64,000 nt of DNA from CAMUQR01 sp963526735. Lineage in GTDB: Bacteria > Patescibacteriota > Saccharimonadia > Saccharimonadales > Saccharimonadaceae. The stretch is taken from contig CAURNU010000005.1 of NCBI GenBank assembly GCA_963526735.1, positions 13,468-77,467 on the forward strand, in the 5' to 3' direction. Below, piece by piece: positions 45,273-52,849 of this stretch. A program made the translations under genes and the position numbers. A model generated the notes under the pieces. It was not told where the DNA came from. It saw nothing but the letters and a program-made list of their open reading frames with translations, and searched no databases. The stretch's first letter is position 1; the number at the start of each line of letters is the position of its first letter.

Positions 45273-45479
45273 ATGGCATACAGTCATAAGAATTCTAAAG
45301 GTGTAACCTATTACCTACATAAAATGGATGTAACTCTCCGGGGTGGCAAGAGCCAAACCATCTTCTTCTTCTCAAAAGATGAAAAAGGTGCAAAAGGCGC
45401 TCCTTGCGATCTACCAGAAGACCGCATGGTTAAAGAAAATCCACGCAATGGTTTCTTGACCGTCGCAAAAAAGGCCTAA
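45273..45479 (+). CDS. Small conserved protein
   Basis: 68 aa starting MAYSHKNSKGVTYYLHKMD. An SD (AAAGGGA) lies ~8 nt upstream, so I prefer ATG 45273 over the in-frame 45243. Basic N-terminus with LRGGKSQTIFFFSKD and EDRMVKENPRNGFLTV. I recall similar small proteins in other CPR genomes but know no function. The compact aromatic/Gly pattern suggests a small beta-sheet fold, perhaps nucleic-acid binding. Confidence 0.75.
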   Translation: MAYSHKNSKGVTYYLHKMDVTLRGGKSQTIFFFSKDEKGAKGAPCDLPEDRMVKENPRNGFLTVAKKA

Positions 45480-45496
45480 ATTACAACATTTAGTAG

Positions 45497-45525
45497 TTGA
45501 ACCATAAGCGCTTTGTTTGTATAAT
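45497..45525 (+). promoter_or_regulatory. Strong promoter of a possible small RNA
   Basis: TTGAAC (45497-45502), 17-nt spacer, TATAAT (45520-45525). It is followed within ~60 nt by a terminator. Confidence 0.6.
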
Positions 45526-45531
45526 ATTTAC

Positions 45532-45592
45532 AAATAAACAGCTAACATGGTGCCTTAAATACCCACGCTAACCAGTGTGGGTATTTATTTTT
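45532..45592 (+). ncRNA. Possible ~60-nt small RNA
   Basis: Defined by the promoter at 45497 and the terminator at 45557-45586. It contains only a 3-codon ORF (ATGGTGCCTTAA at 45546). It could be an sRNA, a terminated leader of the gene at 45618, or the chance overlap of an upstream gene's terminator with a promoter. Confidence 0.35.
45557..45592 (+). terminator. Rho-independent terminator
   Basis: AAATACCCAC (45557-45566) pairs with GTGGGTATTT (45577-45586), then a T-rich tract. Confidence 0.85.
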
Positions 45593-45617
45593 GTGCAAAA
45601 TATGTTATAGTGAGGTT

Positions 45618-46001
45618 ATGATGGAGCGAGATTTTTATCCTAGTCAGACTGAGATGCAAATGGCGAATCAGCAATTCGAAAATGGGGAATTGTCGTCAGA
45701 GGAGCATTTGTCGCAAGTTGAGGCTTATTATCTTGGGCAAATGGCTAGTCATCTGGCGCTGGCGGAGGAGATGGAATATGCGCTGGTGGAAGAAGATGGT
45801 GATGATTATCTGATCAAACAGCGCGCTGATTTAGAACGGCGATTGCGGGAACTGAAGCATGAACAAAATCATCTGGAAGATCGCAATGATAACGCCTGGG
45901 CGAAGAAATCGAGTCATTATGAGAGCGATATGCGACAAATTGAGCAATTAGAGCAGGAAATTGCGCAGGTGGAGCAAAAACTGGCTGAGTTAAATAAATA
46001 A
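45618..46001 (+). CDS. Coiled-coil protein, unknown function
   Basis: 127 aa. Acidic, soluble, with a C-terminal coiled coil (~70-125, RADLERRLRELKHEQ and QLEQEIAQVEQKLAEL). No family recognised. TATAGT (45606-45611) is 6 nt from ATG 45618, so transcription probably starts at the ATG itself (a leaderless mRNA); ATG 45621 is an alternative. A terminator follows immediately. Confidence 0.7.
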   Translation: MMERDFYPSQTEMQMANQQFENGELSSEEHLSQVEAYYLGQMASHLALAEEMEYALVEEDGDDYLIKQRADLERRLRELKHEQNHLEDRNDNAWAKKSSHYESDMRQIEQLEQEIAQVEQKLAELNK

Positions 46002-46026
46002 AACACCCTTGAGTGGGGTGTTTTTA
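46000..46026 (+). terminator. Rho-independent terminator
   Basis: AAAACACCC (46000-46008) pairs with GGGTGTTTT (46016-46024) followed by T. It may also end the convergent tRNA transcript. Confidence 0.85.
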
Positions 46027-46034
46027 AAACAAAA

Positions 46035-46110
46035 TGGTGGGGGTGACTGGATTTGAACCAGTGACCAACAGGTTATGAGCCCGCTGCTCTAACCCCTGAG
46101 CTACACCCCC
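46035..46110 (-). tRNA. tRNA with CAU anticodon (elongator Met or Ile2)
   Basis: Reverse-strand cloverleaf of 76 nt with encoded CCA (46035-46037). Acceptor GGGGGTG/CACCCCC is fully paired including position 1-72, so it is not the initiator. Anticodon loop CTCATAA, T-arm loop TTCAAAT. It could be tRNA-Met or the tRNA-Ile whose C34 is modified by TilS (tilS is in this window). Promoter TTTATGCTAAAAT (-10 at 46125-46130, reverse) lies just upstream. Confidence 0.92.
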
Positions 46111-46251
46111 GAGGTCTAAATGGTATTTTAGCATAAAAAACTGGTTTTCGCTAGTGATAAGCGGTCGGGCGAGGATGATGCGAAAGCTGGCTGAGTTAGC
46201 ACAAAATCGACTTTGCTGGTATAATAATAAACGATTTAAATATTATCATTT

Positions 46252-46701
46252 ATGCTGACATTAAAACAAAAAATCCGCCCTTGGTTCTATCGGTTAAAAC
46301 ACCAGTTGTTGACTCCACGTAATCTGTTGGTGATTTTGGCGGGGGTGTTGGCGCTGAGCTGGGTGGTGTCGGCAGTCTTAGCGATGGAGCAGAACTATAA
46401 TCTGCAAAAGCGAGTTGACAAGCGTCGTCAGCAATTAGCAGTGTTGAAGTTGGAAACAGAATCACTCGAGATTGAAAAAGAATACTACAAAAGCGCCGAA
46501 TACCAGGATTTGGCTGTCCGGCAGTCACTTGGACTGGGAGCATCGGGTGAAAAGTTGCTGGTGTTGCCACCTTATACGGATTGGGTTCGCCAAAAACAAG
46601 CCGAACAAGTGACAAAACAGGCTTTATCGCCTCCCAAAATCAGTAATTTTAATCAGTGGATTAATTTCTTATTGGGTGGTAATCGGAAAGCGCGACGCTA
46701 A
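46252..46701 (+). CDS. FtsB/DivIC-like septum formation initiator
   Basis: 149 aa. Short cytoplasmic N-terminus, one membrane segment (~26-45, LLVILAGVLALSWVVSAVLA), then a coiled coil (~50-85, NLQKRVDKRRQQLAVLKLE) and the FtsB-type EYYKSAEYQDLAVRQSLGL motif (~80-98) with GEKLLVLPPY. This matches the bitopic divisome proteins FtsB/DivIC that link FtsL to FtsQ. The C-terminal ~40 residues are unstructured. TGG-TATAAT lies at 46220-46225. Confidence 0.82.
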   Translation: MLTLKQKIRPWFYRLKHQLLTPRNLLVILAGVLALSWVVSAVLAMEQNYNLQKRVDKRRQQLAVLKLETESLEIEKEYYKSAEYQDLAVRQSLGLGASGEKLLVLPPYTDWVRQKQAEQVTKQALSPPKISNFNQWINFLLGGNRKARR

Positions 46702-46780
46702 TTAGCAGGAAAATCGGTAAAAATATTGTGCAAACTGTTGCCCAAAATAAAACACCCACCAAATGGTGAGGATTTTATCT

Positions 46781-46858
46781 TGGTTGCGGGGGCTGGATTT
46801 GAACCAGCGACCTTGTGGTTATGAGCCACACGAGCTAACCGGGCTGCTCTACCCCGCG
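46781..46858 (-). tRNA. Initiator tRNA-fMet (CAU)
   Basis: Reverse-strand, 78 nt with encoded CCA (46781-46783). The first base C1 faces A72, the mismatch that marks bacterial initiators. The rest closely follows known tRNA-fMet sequences. The anticodon stem is TGTGG/CCACA, so only two of the three conserved G-C pairs (30-40 and 31-39) are present and position 29-41 is U-A. A hairpin with a T tract (near 46750-46772) acts as terminator. Confidence 0.93.
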
Positions 46859-46914
46859 TCAAATACTCTATTTATTATAACAAATCTAATCCGTAAAATC
46901 AAGCCCTGCTTGGG

Positions 46915-48288
46915 TTATTTTACGAGTTTATTGAGGGTGACGTTGATAATTTCTTGCCACGACAAGAAATCTTGAGGCATCGACAAGGCCTGACGGACAG
47001 TCAGCTTAGCAGTGATGGTGGCACTGAGCTGATGAATAATTGATTCCGCATCCGGTCCAAAAACTTGGGCGCCGATAATCCGCTGGTCTTTATCAATAAT
47101 GATTTTAAGCATGCCAAAAGACGGCGTAATTAGTTGACGTGGTGCTTCGCTGAAGTTGGAAATTGCTCGGCAGTATTCAATTTGGCGCTGTTGGCAGGTG
47201 TCTTCGGTGAGACCGACTTTCGCGACGGTCGGGAAGCCAGAGACGATATGCGGGATGTTGTGGTAGCTGATAGTGCGACGTTTGCGCCCGAAGGCGTTTA
47301 AAACTGCAATTTCAGCTTCAATCAGGGCAGCTGAAGCAGAATTATTCATATTGAGGATATCACCAGCGGCGTAGATGTTTTTGTTGCTGGTTTGGAGTTG
47401 GTAATTAGTGTAAATACCATCAGCTTCGTGTTCAACGGCAGCATTGGACAGGCCGAGATCGATATTTGGCATGAGTTTTTCAGCAATCACAATTTCGTCA
47501 ACTTTGACACTACGTTCAACACCAGCATGTGAGAACAGGATTTTTTTGATTAAGTATTCTTGCGAAATTTCCAGAGCTTGGGAATTAGTGGAAATGATAA
47601 TACCGAGGTTTTTGCTAAGCGTTTTTTCGAGAGCAATGTTAAACTCCTGGTCGTATTCTGGCAAAATCCGACTATGTTTACAGGTCAGATAAACTTGAAC
47701 CCCAAAACTTGCAAAAATCTGTGCCAAAATCACTGCCGAAGCGTGGCCACCAACGATGAAAACGCTTTTGGGTAGGCGTTCCATTTGACAGATGGTCTGC
47801 GGGGTGTAGAAGTGAACATTGGATAAGCCAGCAATCATCGCCGTTTGCCAGGTCGAACCAGTGGCGATAATAAACTTGTCGGCACGGTAATGCGCTCCGC
47901 CGACGCTGACACGGGTTGGATTTAAGAAATAGGCGCGCCCTTCGATGACTGTAATGCCCTTGTCTCGATAAAAATCGCGGGTTGAGGCTGCGGCGCGAGC
48001 AACAAGATTTTTGACATTGTTCATGATCTTTGGAAAATTAAAACTAGTGATGGCGTTGTGAATACCATAATCGCTGGCGTGTTGGCTAGTGCGGTAAACG
48101 CGTGCCGCCTCGAGGACATAGTTGCGTGGTAAATCAGAGCAGGTGAGGCTATCACCACCTAATTTGCGGTCTTCGATGACAGCTACGCGCTTACCGAGTC
48201 CAGCAGCAATTAAAGCCGCCTGAGTGCCGGCTGCTCCGCTACCGATGACGATTAAGTCGAAATGTTGTTGTTTTGCTAAGCCCACCAT
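46915..48288 (-). CDS. Pyridine nucleotide-disulfide oxidoreductase-like flavoprotein without the redox Cys pair
   Basis: 457 aa. FAD-binding DLIVIGSGAAGTQAAL (~10-25), NAD-binding VFIVGGHASAVILAQIF (~172-188), second FAD motif IYAAGDI, and a dimerisation domain (~340-455). In the MerA/lipoamide dehydrogenase family the sequence GG-x-C-x4-C-x-P-x-K would follow; here it reads GGDSLTCSDLPRN, so both disulfide positions are lost (Ser and Asp). The C-terminal His-Pro active-site motif is also replaced (SMPQDFLSW). It can probably bind FAD and NAD(P)H but cannot do classical disulfide chemistry. Last gene of a three-gene reverse operon. Confidence 0.85.
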   Translation of the reverse strand: MVGLAKQQHFDLIVIGSGAAGTQAALIAAGLGKRVAVIEDRKLGGDSLTCSDLPRNYVLEAARVYRTSQHASDYGIHNAITSFNFPKIMNNVKNLVARAAASTRDFYRDKGITVIEGRAYFLNPTRVSVGGAHYRADKFIIATGSTWQTAMIAGLSNVHFYTPQTICQMERLPKSVFIVGGHASAVILAQIFASFGVQVYLTCKHSRILPEYDQEFNIALEKTLSKNLGIIISTNSQALEISQEYLIKKILFSHAGVERSVKVDEIVIAEKLMPNIDLGLSNAAVEHEADGIYTNYQLQTSNKNIYAAGDILNMNNSASAALIEAEIAVLNAFGRKRRTISYHNIPHIVSGFPTVAKVGLTEDTCQQRQIEYCRAISNFSEAPRQLITPSFGMLKIIIDKDQRIIGAQVFGPDAESIIHQLSATITAKLTVRQALSMPQDFLSWQEIINVTLNKLVK

Positions 48289-48297
48289 AGATTATTC

Positions 48298-48570
48298 TCA
48301 AATTATTTGTTTATAAGTCCGATAAAAAAACGCTGCTTCAGGATTAAACACGGTCAAAACTTGGTAAGTCTGGAGGCGCAGGTCAGAGCTGGTAAACTCT
48401 GGTTTATTGGCGATCCATTTGGTAATTTGTTTAAATACTTCTTGTGCGCACAAATCAGCTTCAGCTTCAGGAGTACCAACCGCCAGGCATGACGTTTTAA
48501 TGCTCTCACGAAACTTTTGCGCTGAGAACTGTTCGGATTGACCGCTGGCTTTAAAAATCGTATGTGACAT
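48298..48570 (-). CDS. Stand-alone ATP-cone domain protein
   Basis: 90 aa from ATG 48570, coupled to the preceding gene by TAATG and with a GGAG SD; an ORF extending to 48597 overlaps that gene. FSAQKFRESIKTSCLAVG, AEADLCAQEVFKQI and LRLQTYQVLTVFNPEAAFFYRTYK match the ATP-cone nucleotide-binding module of ribonucleotide reductases and NrdR. Without a reductase or zinc ribbon attached it may act as an ATP-sensing regulator for its neighbours: a membrane protein and an unusual flavoprotein. Confidence 0.8.
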   Translation of the reverse strand: MSHTIFKASGQSEQFSAQKFRESIKTSCLAVGTPEAEADLCAQEVFKQITKWIANKPEFTSSDLRLQTYQVLTVFNPEAAFFYRTYKQII

Positions 48571-49277
48571 TAGAAATCTCCGGATACTTTGAAGCAAAAA
48601 ATAATCATGCCTAGAATTATTAAACTAAAAAATGACACAAATTGCAAAAAATTAGCATGTTTAATTAAAAAAAGATGAATTTGACTGATTTTAACTTGTT
48701 GAGTGACGGTTAGAGCGATGATAAAGCTCGGAATGCCACTAGCGAGCGCAAACAGGACGACATGAGCGATTTCGAGCTGATTGAGCATAGTAATTGCCAG
48801 CAGACTCAATGGCAAAAATAACAACCAGAAGTTAGCGAGGACGCTCATAATGCCAAGGTTAATAGCTTCGATGATGGAGTTAGTTTTGATGCAACGCTTG
48901 CGCAGATAGGTGCGAACAGCTTCGGGCGCCCAAGGATTGACGAGCTGGTTGTTGAGGATTTTACAAAAAACCATAATTAAAATTTGGATGACGAGGCCGA
49001 TAATTGCTAGTGGCCAGACGCGATAATTAGCCACAAAACCGCTACCAGTGTTCATAACAAACGGTGATTTCGCGATGAATAAAATAACAGTCGACAGCAA
49101 TAATAAATTAGCAACCACTACGCCAAGTAAAAAACCACGAATTAGTTGACGCAAACGGCTTAAAGCGGTTTTTTGACTGAGAGCGTGACCACTCATCATG
49201 GCAATGCTACTTAAATTCAGCCCTAAACTAGCCGCGAAAATACCGACCATTATCATCAGGCTCAAACCAAAGCTCAT
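48570..49277 (-). CDS. Six-helix membrane protein, unknown function
   Basis: 235 aa, six predicted membrane segments with two groups of three, reminiscent of LysE or DsbD-type folds, but no motif decides. MSFGLSLMIMVGIFAASLGLNL has the Gly/Asn pattern of a first transporter helix. First gene of the operon membrane protein - ATP-cone - flavoprotein. Promoter on the reverse strand is TTATGCTAAAAT (-10 at 49299-49304), and SD GAAAGGTGG precedes the ATG. A transporter for an electron carrier or metal would fit the flavoprotein; this is inference. Confidence 0.7.
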   Translation of the reverse strand: MSFGLSLMIMVGIFAASLGLNLSSIAMMSGHALSQKTALSRLRQLIRGFLLGVVVANLLLLSTVILFIAKSPFVMNTGSGFVANYRVWPLAIIGLVIQILIMVFCKILNNQLVNPWAPEAVRTYLRKRCIKTNSIIEAINLGIMSVLANFWLLFLPLSLLAITMLNQLEIAHVVLFALASGIPSFIIALTVTQQVKISQIHLFLIKHANFLQFVSFFSLIILGMIIFCFKVSGDF

Positions 49278-49371
49278 CGTCCACCTTTCATTGTTCTAAT
49301 TTTAGCATAAACATCATCAAAAAGCGAGTGATTTTCAGCGGTCTTTATTTGGTAAAAGCGTGTCCTGATGT

Positions 49372-49377
49372 TATAAT
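49372..49377 (+). promoter_or_regulatory. Extended -10 box of ruvB
   Basis: TGT-TATAAT ends 8 nt before ATG 49386, with no SD: probably leaderless. Confidence 0.5.
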
Positions 49378-49385
49378 AAGGTCAA

Positions 49386-50402
49386 ATGGCAATTGAGAGA
49401 ATTATCGATACTGAACTGCATGCTGAGGATGAGGCTGAAAAACAGCTAGAAACGAGTTTGCGACCGCAGAATTTTGACGAATATATTGGTCAAGAACGGT
49501 TGAAGCGTAATCTGAAGTTGGCCATCGAAGCGGCGAAAAAACGTGGTGAGCCACTTGACCATGTGTTGCTCTTTGGTCCCCCGGGACTGGGCAAAACTAC
49601 CATGGCTAGTGTGATCGCGAACGAAATGGGCGCTGATTTGCGGGTGACATCTGGTCCAGCGATTGAGCGAGCGGGTGATTTAGCGAGCATCATTACTAAT
49701 CTCAAAGACGGTGATATTCTATTTATTGACGAAATCCATCGGTTAAATCGAGCGGTGGAAGAGGTCTTATATTCAGCGATGGAGGATTTTAAGCTAGATA
49801 TTGTGATTGGTAAAGGTCCAGCGGCGCGGAGTGTGCGCCTTGATTTGCCGAAGTTTACGGTGATTGGTGCGACGACTCGGACTGGGGCGCTGGCGGCACC
49901 ACTACGTGATCGGTTTGGTCATATTCATCGAGTGGAGTTTTATACTGATGCGGAACTTGGGCAAATTATTCGGCGTTCGGCTGGGATTTTAAACTGTCAA
50001 ATCGCACCTGAGGCGTCGTTGTCGCTAGCAAATCGGTCGCGTCTGACACCACGCATTGCCAATCGTTTGTTAAAGCGCGTGCGTGATTTTGCGGATGTGA
50101 ACGGCGATGGCATTATTGATATGGCTGTCGTAAAAGAGGCGATGTGTTTGCTAGAAGTCGATGAATTAGGTCTTGACCCAGCGGATCGTAGCTTGCTTGA
50201 GAAAATTTATGAAAATTACGAATTTCGACCTGTAGGGCTGAATACAATCTCAGCTCTGACCGGTGATGAGACAGCGACAATTGAGGATTTTTATGAGCCG
50301 TTTTTATTGCAAATTGGTTTTTTGGAACGAACGCCACGGGGTCGCAAAATTACCCCAAAGGCGGTCAAGCATTTGAAAATTAAAGTCAACGAGAAAGGAT
50401 AA
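49386..50402 (+). CDS. ruvB: Holliday junction branch migration helicase RuvB
   Basis: 338 aa, normal length. AAA+ motor: SLRPQNFDEYIGQERLKRNL (~25-44), Walker A FGPPGLGKTT (~64-73), Walker B ILFIDEIHRLNRAVEE, sensor 1 IGATTRTGAL, arginine finger region RDRFGHI, and a C-terminal winged helix ending ERTPRGRKITP. It drives branch migration with RuvA. ruvA and ruvC are not in the window. Followed after 1 nt by a membrane PH-domain gene. Confidence 0.97.
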   Translation: MAIERIIDTELHAEDEAEKQLETSLRPQNFDEYIGQERLKRNLKLAIEAAKKRGEPLDHVLLFGPPGLGKTTMASVIANEMGADLRVTSGPAIERAGDLASIITNLKDGDILFIDEIHRLNRAVEEVLYSAMEDFKLDIVIGKGPAARSVRLDLPKFTVIGATTRTGALAAPLRDRFGHIHRVEFYTDAELGQIIRRSAGILNCQIAPEASLSLANRSRLTPRIANRLLKRVRDFADVNGDGIIDMAVVKEAMCLLEVDELGLDPADRSLLEKIYENYEFRPVGLNTISALTGDETATIEDFYEPFLLQIGFLERTPRGRKITPKAVKHLKIKVNEKG

Positions 50403-50403
50403 T

Positions 50404-51240
50404 ATGAACCAAGACGAATATCAAATGGTTGGTGTCGACGCAGACGGTCAACCGCTTTACCGCAAAGTGGATCGTGCGTCAAACGACCCTGCCAACACGA
50501 GCGCGGAGCCGAGCGCTTCCGCTAATCAGCCTGCACGAGCCAAAAAACACGCACCTGAGCCAAAAGGCATGGCAGCACGCATGGCGTCGCTTGATGGCGT
50601 GTGTGAGGCGCATAATTCGGATTATTTATATAAAGCCCTCGATCCGGAATTAGTGCGTTTGCGTCACGAACAATCACAAGAGCAGTTTCCAGACATTCAA
50701 TTCATGGAAAAGGAGTTTGTGATTAAGGTGATCCATCGTCATCCAATTGGTGTGGCAGTAATTTGGCTGGTGTCGGCGTTAATTACGACTTTGTTAGTGG
50801 GAATTTGGGCGATGTTAATTATTCAAAACTCCTCCTCTAACGTTGTTCATCAAGATTTATTCTCGATGAGTACTGGTATGATTATTATCGGGTCGATTAT
50901 TTCGATTGCAATTATTTTTGCAATAATTTTTTCACGAGTCTATCGGGCGAATTGTTTGATTATTACGACTGAGCGCGTGGTGCAGATTATTTCTAATAGT
51001 CTATTTGATACCAAGCGTCAAACCATTGATTTGGGCTGGATTGAAGATGTGTCTTATCATCAAAAAGGCTTTTTTGCCTCAACAATTGGTTATGGTTCGG
51101 TGCGCTTATCGACCATCGGTGACGAGACGACTTATTACTTCGTCTATTCGCCCGATCCACAACAAGTCAGTATGCGCATTAACGAAATTGTGTTCGCTGT
51201 GAAAAACGAACGAGCCTTGACTGAAGCACAGATTAAATAA
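50404..51240 (+). CDS. Membrane protein with bacterial PH domain (bPH2)
   Basis: 278 aa. Disordered N-terminus rich in Ala/Ser/Pro (~15-60), two membrane segments (~115-140 and ~155-180), then a bPH2/DUF304-type domain (~180-265: ANCLIITTERVVQIISNSLFDTKRQTIDLGWIEDVSY). SD GAAAGGA precedes the ATG; only one base separates it from ruvB, so they share a transcript. Its role is unknown; bPH2 domains are usually found in envelope-associated proteins. A convergent gene begins on the next base. Confidence 0.82.
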   Translation: MNQDEYQMVGVDADGQPLYRKVDRASNDPANTSAEPSASANQPARAKKHAPEPKGMAARMASLDGVCEAHNSDYLYKALDPELVRLRHEQSQEQFPDIQFMEKEFVIKVIHRHPIGVAVIWLVSALITTLLVGIWAMLIIQNSSSNVVHQDLFSMSTGMIIIGSIISIAIIFAIIFSRVYRANCLIITTERVVQIISNSLFDTKRQTIDLGWIEDVSYHQKGFFASTIGYGSVRLSTIGDETTYYFVYSPDPQQVSMRINEIVFAVKNERALTEAQIK

Positions 51241-51621
51241 TTATTTCGCAGATTTCGAATAAGTTGCTTCGGTCTCTAATTTGGCCGAAAGAGTAAAGCT
51301 TTGACAGCGGTTGTTGGTACAGCCGCTGGCTTTGTATTCATAATCTGATCCAGGGTCGCCAAGTAGGATTTTTTTCGGATCACTAAAAATTGCTGGATCG
51401 ATGCCGTCGAGCATATCTGGTTTGATAAATTCTGGATAATAACCGTTTTTCTTAAAATAAACATCTTTGAGATTGAAGTAGAGTGAATTAATCGAGGCTT
51501 TACGCTCTTGGTCGCGTAGGCGCTGGTTGACTTGGTTTTGTTGGTTAATAAATAACACAAAAGCAACGCACAAAAAGGCGACAGTGGCGAGAATTTCAAT
51601 GGTGGTAAAAGCTTTTTTCAT
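51241..51621 (-). CDS. Type IV pilin-like protein (minor pseudopilin)
   Basis: 126 aa. MKKAFTTIEILATVAFLCVAFVLFI is a class III signal: a short basic leader, then FTTIE with the conserved Glu at +5 and a hydrophobic helix. Unusually the residue before the cleavage site is Ala (KKA/FTTIE) instead of Gly. The C-terminal part has a Cys pair (SGCTNNRCQSF), typical of pilin D-regions. It lies away from the pilus operon at 53.5-59.6 kb but could be exported by it. Confidence 0.8.
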   Translation of the reverse strand: MKKAFTTIEILATVAFLCVAFVLFINQQNQVNQRLRDQERKASINSLYFNLKDVYFKKNGYYPEFIKPDMLDGIDPAIFSDPKKILLGDPGSDYEYKASGCTNNRCQSFTLSAKLETEATYSKSAK

Positions 51622-51678
51622 AATTCTATTGTATCATAGATTAAGCATTGTCGAGGACTTTTAAACTGTGTATAATAA

Positions 51679-51696
51679 AACATAAGAATGTTTTAA
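51679..51696. promoter_or_regulatory. Palindrome between recA promoter and SD (possible operator)
   Basis: AAAACAT (51679-51685) and ATGTTTT (51690-51696) around AAGA; arms reach 8 bp if T51678 and A51697 are included. It starts directly after the -10 box TATAAT (51673-51678), an ideal position for repressor control of recA. Confidence 0.5.
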
Positions 51697-51709
51697 AAGA
51701 AGGAGTTAT

Positions 51710-52792
51710 ATGGCTAAAAAAGATAAAGCTGAAAAAGTTGATAAATCGGCGGATGGCAAAAGCCAGGCGCTGGGGCTAGCGATGGCTCAAATCACTAAGC
51801 AATTTGGTGATGGGGCGATTATGAAACTGGGTGAAGCTCAAAAAGTTGAAGTTGAGTTGATTCCATCAGGGGCATTGAGCTTGGACTTGGCGCTGGGTGG
51901 TGGTTATCCTAAAGGACGAATCATTGAGATTTATGGTCCAGAATCAAGTGGTAAAACAACGCTAGCTCTGCACGCTATCGCCGAAGTCCAAAAATCGGGC
52001 GGAACAGCGGCCTTTGTCGATGCTGAGCATGCTTTGGATCCATCGTATGCTAAGAAGCTAGGCGTTGATACGGATAATCTGTTAATTTCTCAGCCTGATA
52101 ATGGTGAACAAGCCCTAGAAATCACCGAAACTTTAGTCCGTTCTAACGCGGTTGACTTAATCGTGGTGGACTCAGTGGCGGCGTTGGTACCGCAGGCTGA
52201 AATTGATGGTGACATGGGTGACTCGCACATGGGTCTGCAAGCGCGATTAATGAGTCAGGCACTGCGTAAATTAACCGGTATCATCAATAAATCCAAAGCC
52301 ACGGTGATTTTTATTAATCAAATTCGTATGAAAATTGGTGTGATGTTTGGTAATCCCGAGACGACTACTGGTGGTAATGCTCTGAAGTTCTACGCTAGCG
52401 TGCGGATGGATATTCGGCGCATTGGTCAGATTAAGGGCGATGGCGATGATATTGCCGGCAACCGCACCAAGGTCAAGATTGTTAAAAACAAGATTGCTGC
52501 GCCATTCCGTACGGCTGAGTTTGACATTATGTACAACGAAGGTATTTCCAAAACTGGTGATGTGCTAGATTTGGCGGCACTGCACGAAGTAGTGGAAAAA
52601 TCTGGGGCGTTTTATAAATATAACGGTGAAACCATCGGTCAGGGCCGTGATAAAACCAAACAATATCTCAAAGATAATCCAGCAGTTTTGGCAGAAATCG
52701 ACCAAAAAGTCCGTGCTAAGCTAGCTGACGATAAAACGGATACTGCGCCAGCTGTTGAGCCAGAAACCGAAACTCCAGCGGAAATTGAATAA
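51710..52792 (+). CDS. recA: Recombinase RecA
   Basis: 360 aa. Walker A GPESSGKTT (~76-84), DAEHALDP, LIVVDSVAALVPQAEIDGDMGDSHMGLQARLMSQALRKL with the Walker B and L1 region, L2 region FINQIRMKIGVMFGNPETTTGGNALKFYASVR. The C-terminus is acidic, as usual. It promotes strand exchange and the SOS response. Excellent SD (AAGGAG). A palindrome overlaps the promoter region. recX follows after a hairpin. Confidence 0.98.
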   Translation: MAKKDKAEKVDKSADGKSQALGLAMAQITKQFGDGAIMKLGEAQKVEVELIPSGALSLDLALGGGYPKGRIIEIYGPESSGKTTLALHAIAEVQKSGGTAAFVDAEHALDPSYAKKLGVDTDNLLISQPDNGEQALEITETLVRSNAVDLIVVDSVAALVPQAEIDGDMGDSHMGLQARLMSQALRKLTGIINKSKATVIFINQIRMKIGVMFGNPETTTGGNALKFYASVRMDIRRIGQIKGDGDDIAGNRTKVKIVKNKIAAPFRTAEFDIMYNEGISKTGDVLDLAALHEVVEKSGAFYKYNGETIGQGRDKTKQYLKDNPAVLAEIDQKVRAKLADDKTDTAPAVEPETETPAEIE

Positions 52793-52806
52793 ATATAAAA
52801 CTCGTG

Positions 52807-52842
52807 TCAGCCCTGGTTGTTGTGACTAGGGCTGATTATTTT
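52807..52842 (+). terminator. Hairpin between recA and recX
   Basis: TCAGCCCT (52807-52814) pairs with AGGGCTGA (52828-52835), followed by TTATTTTA. It lies just before recX and may act as a partial terminator that keeps recX expression below recA, as known in other bacteria. Confidence 0.7.
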
Positions 52843-52849
52843 ACGCTTT

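Noticed and set aside
46035..46110. Calling this tRNA a second initiator
   Set aside because: Position 1-72 is a G-C pair, unlike initiators; Met elongator versus Ile2 stays open.
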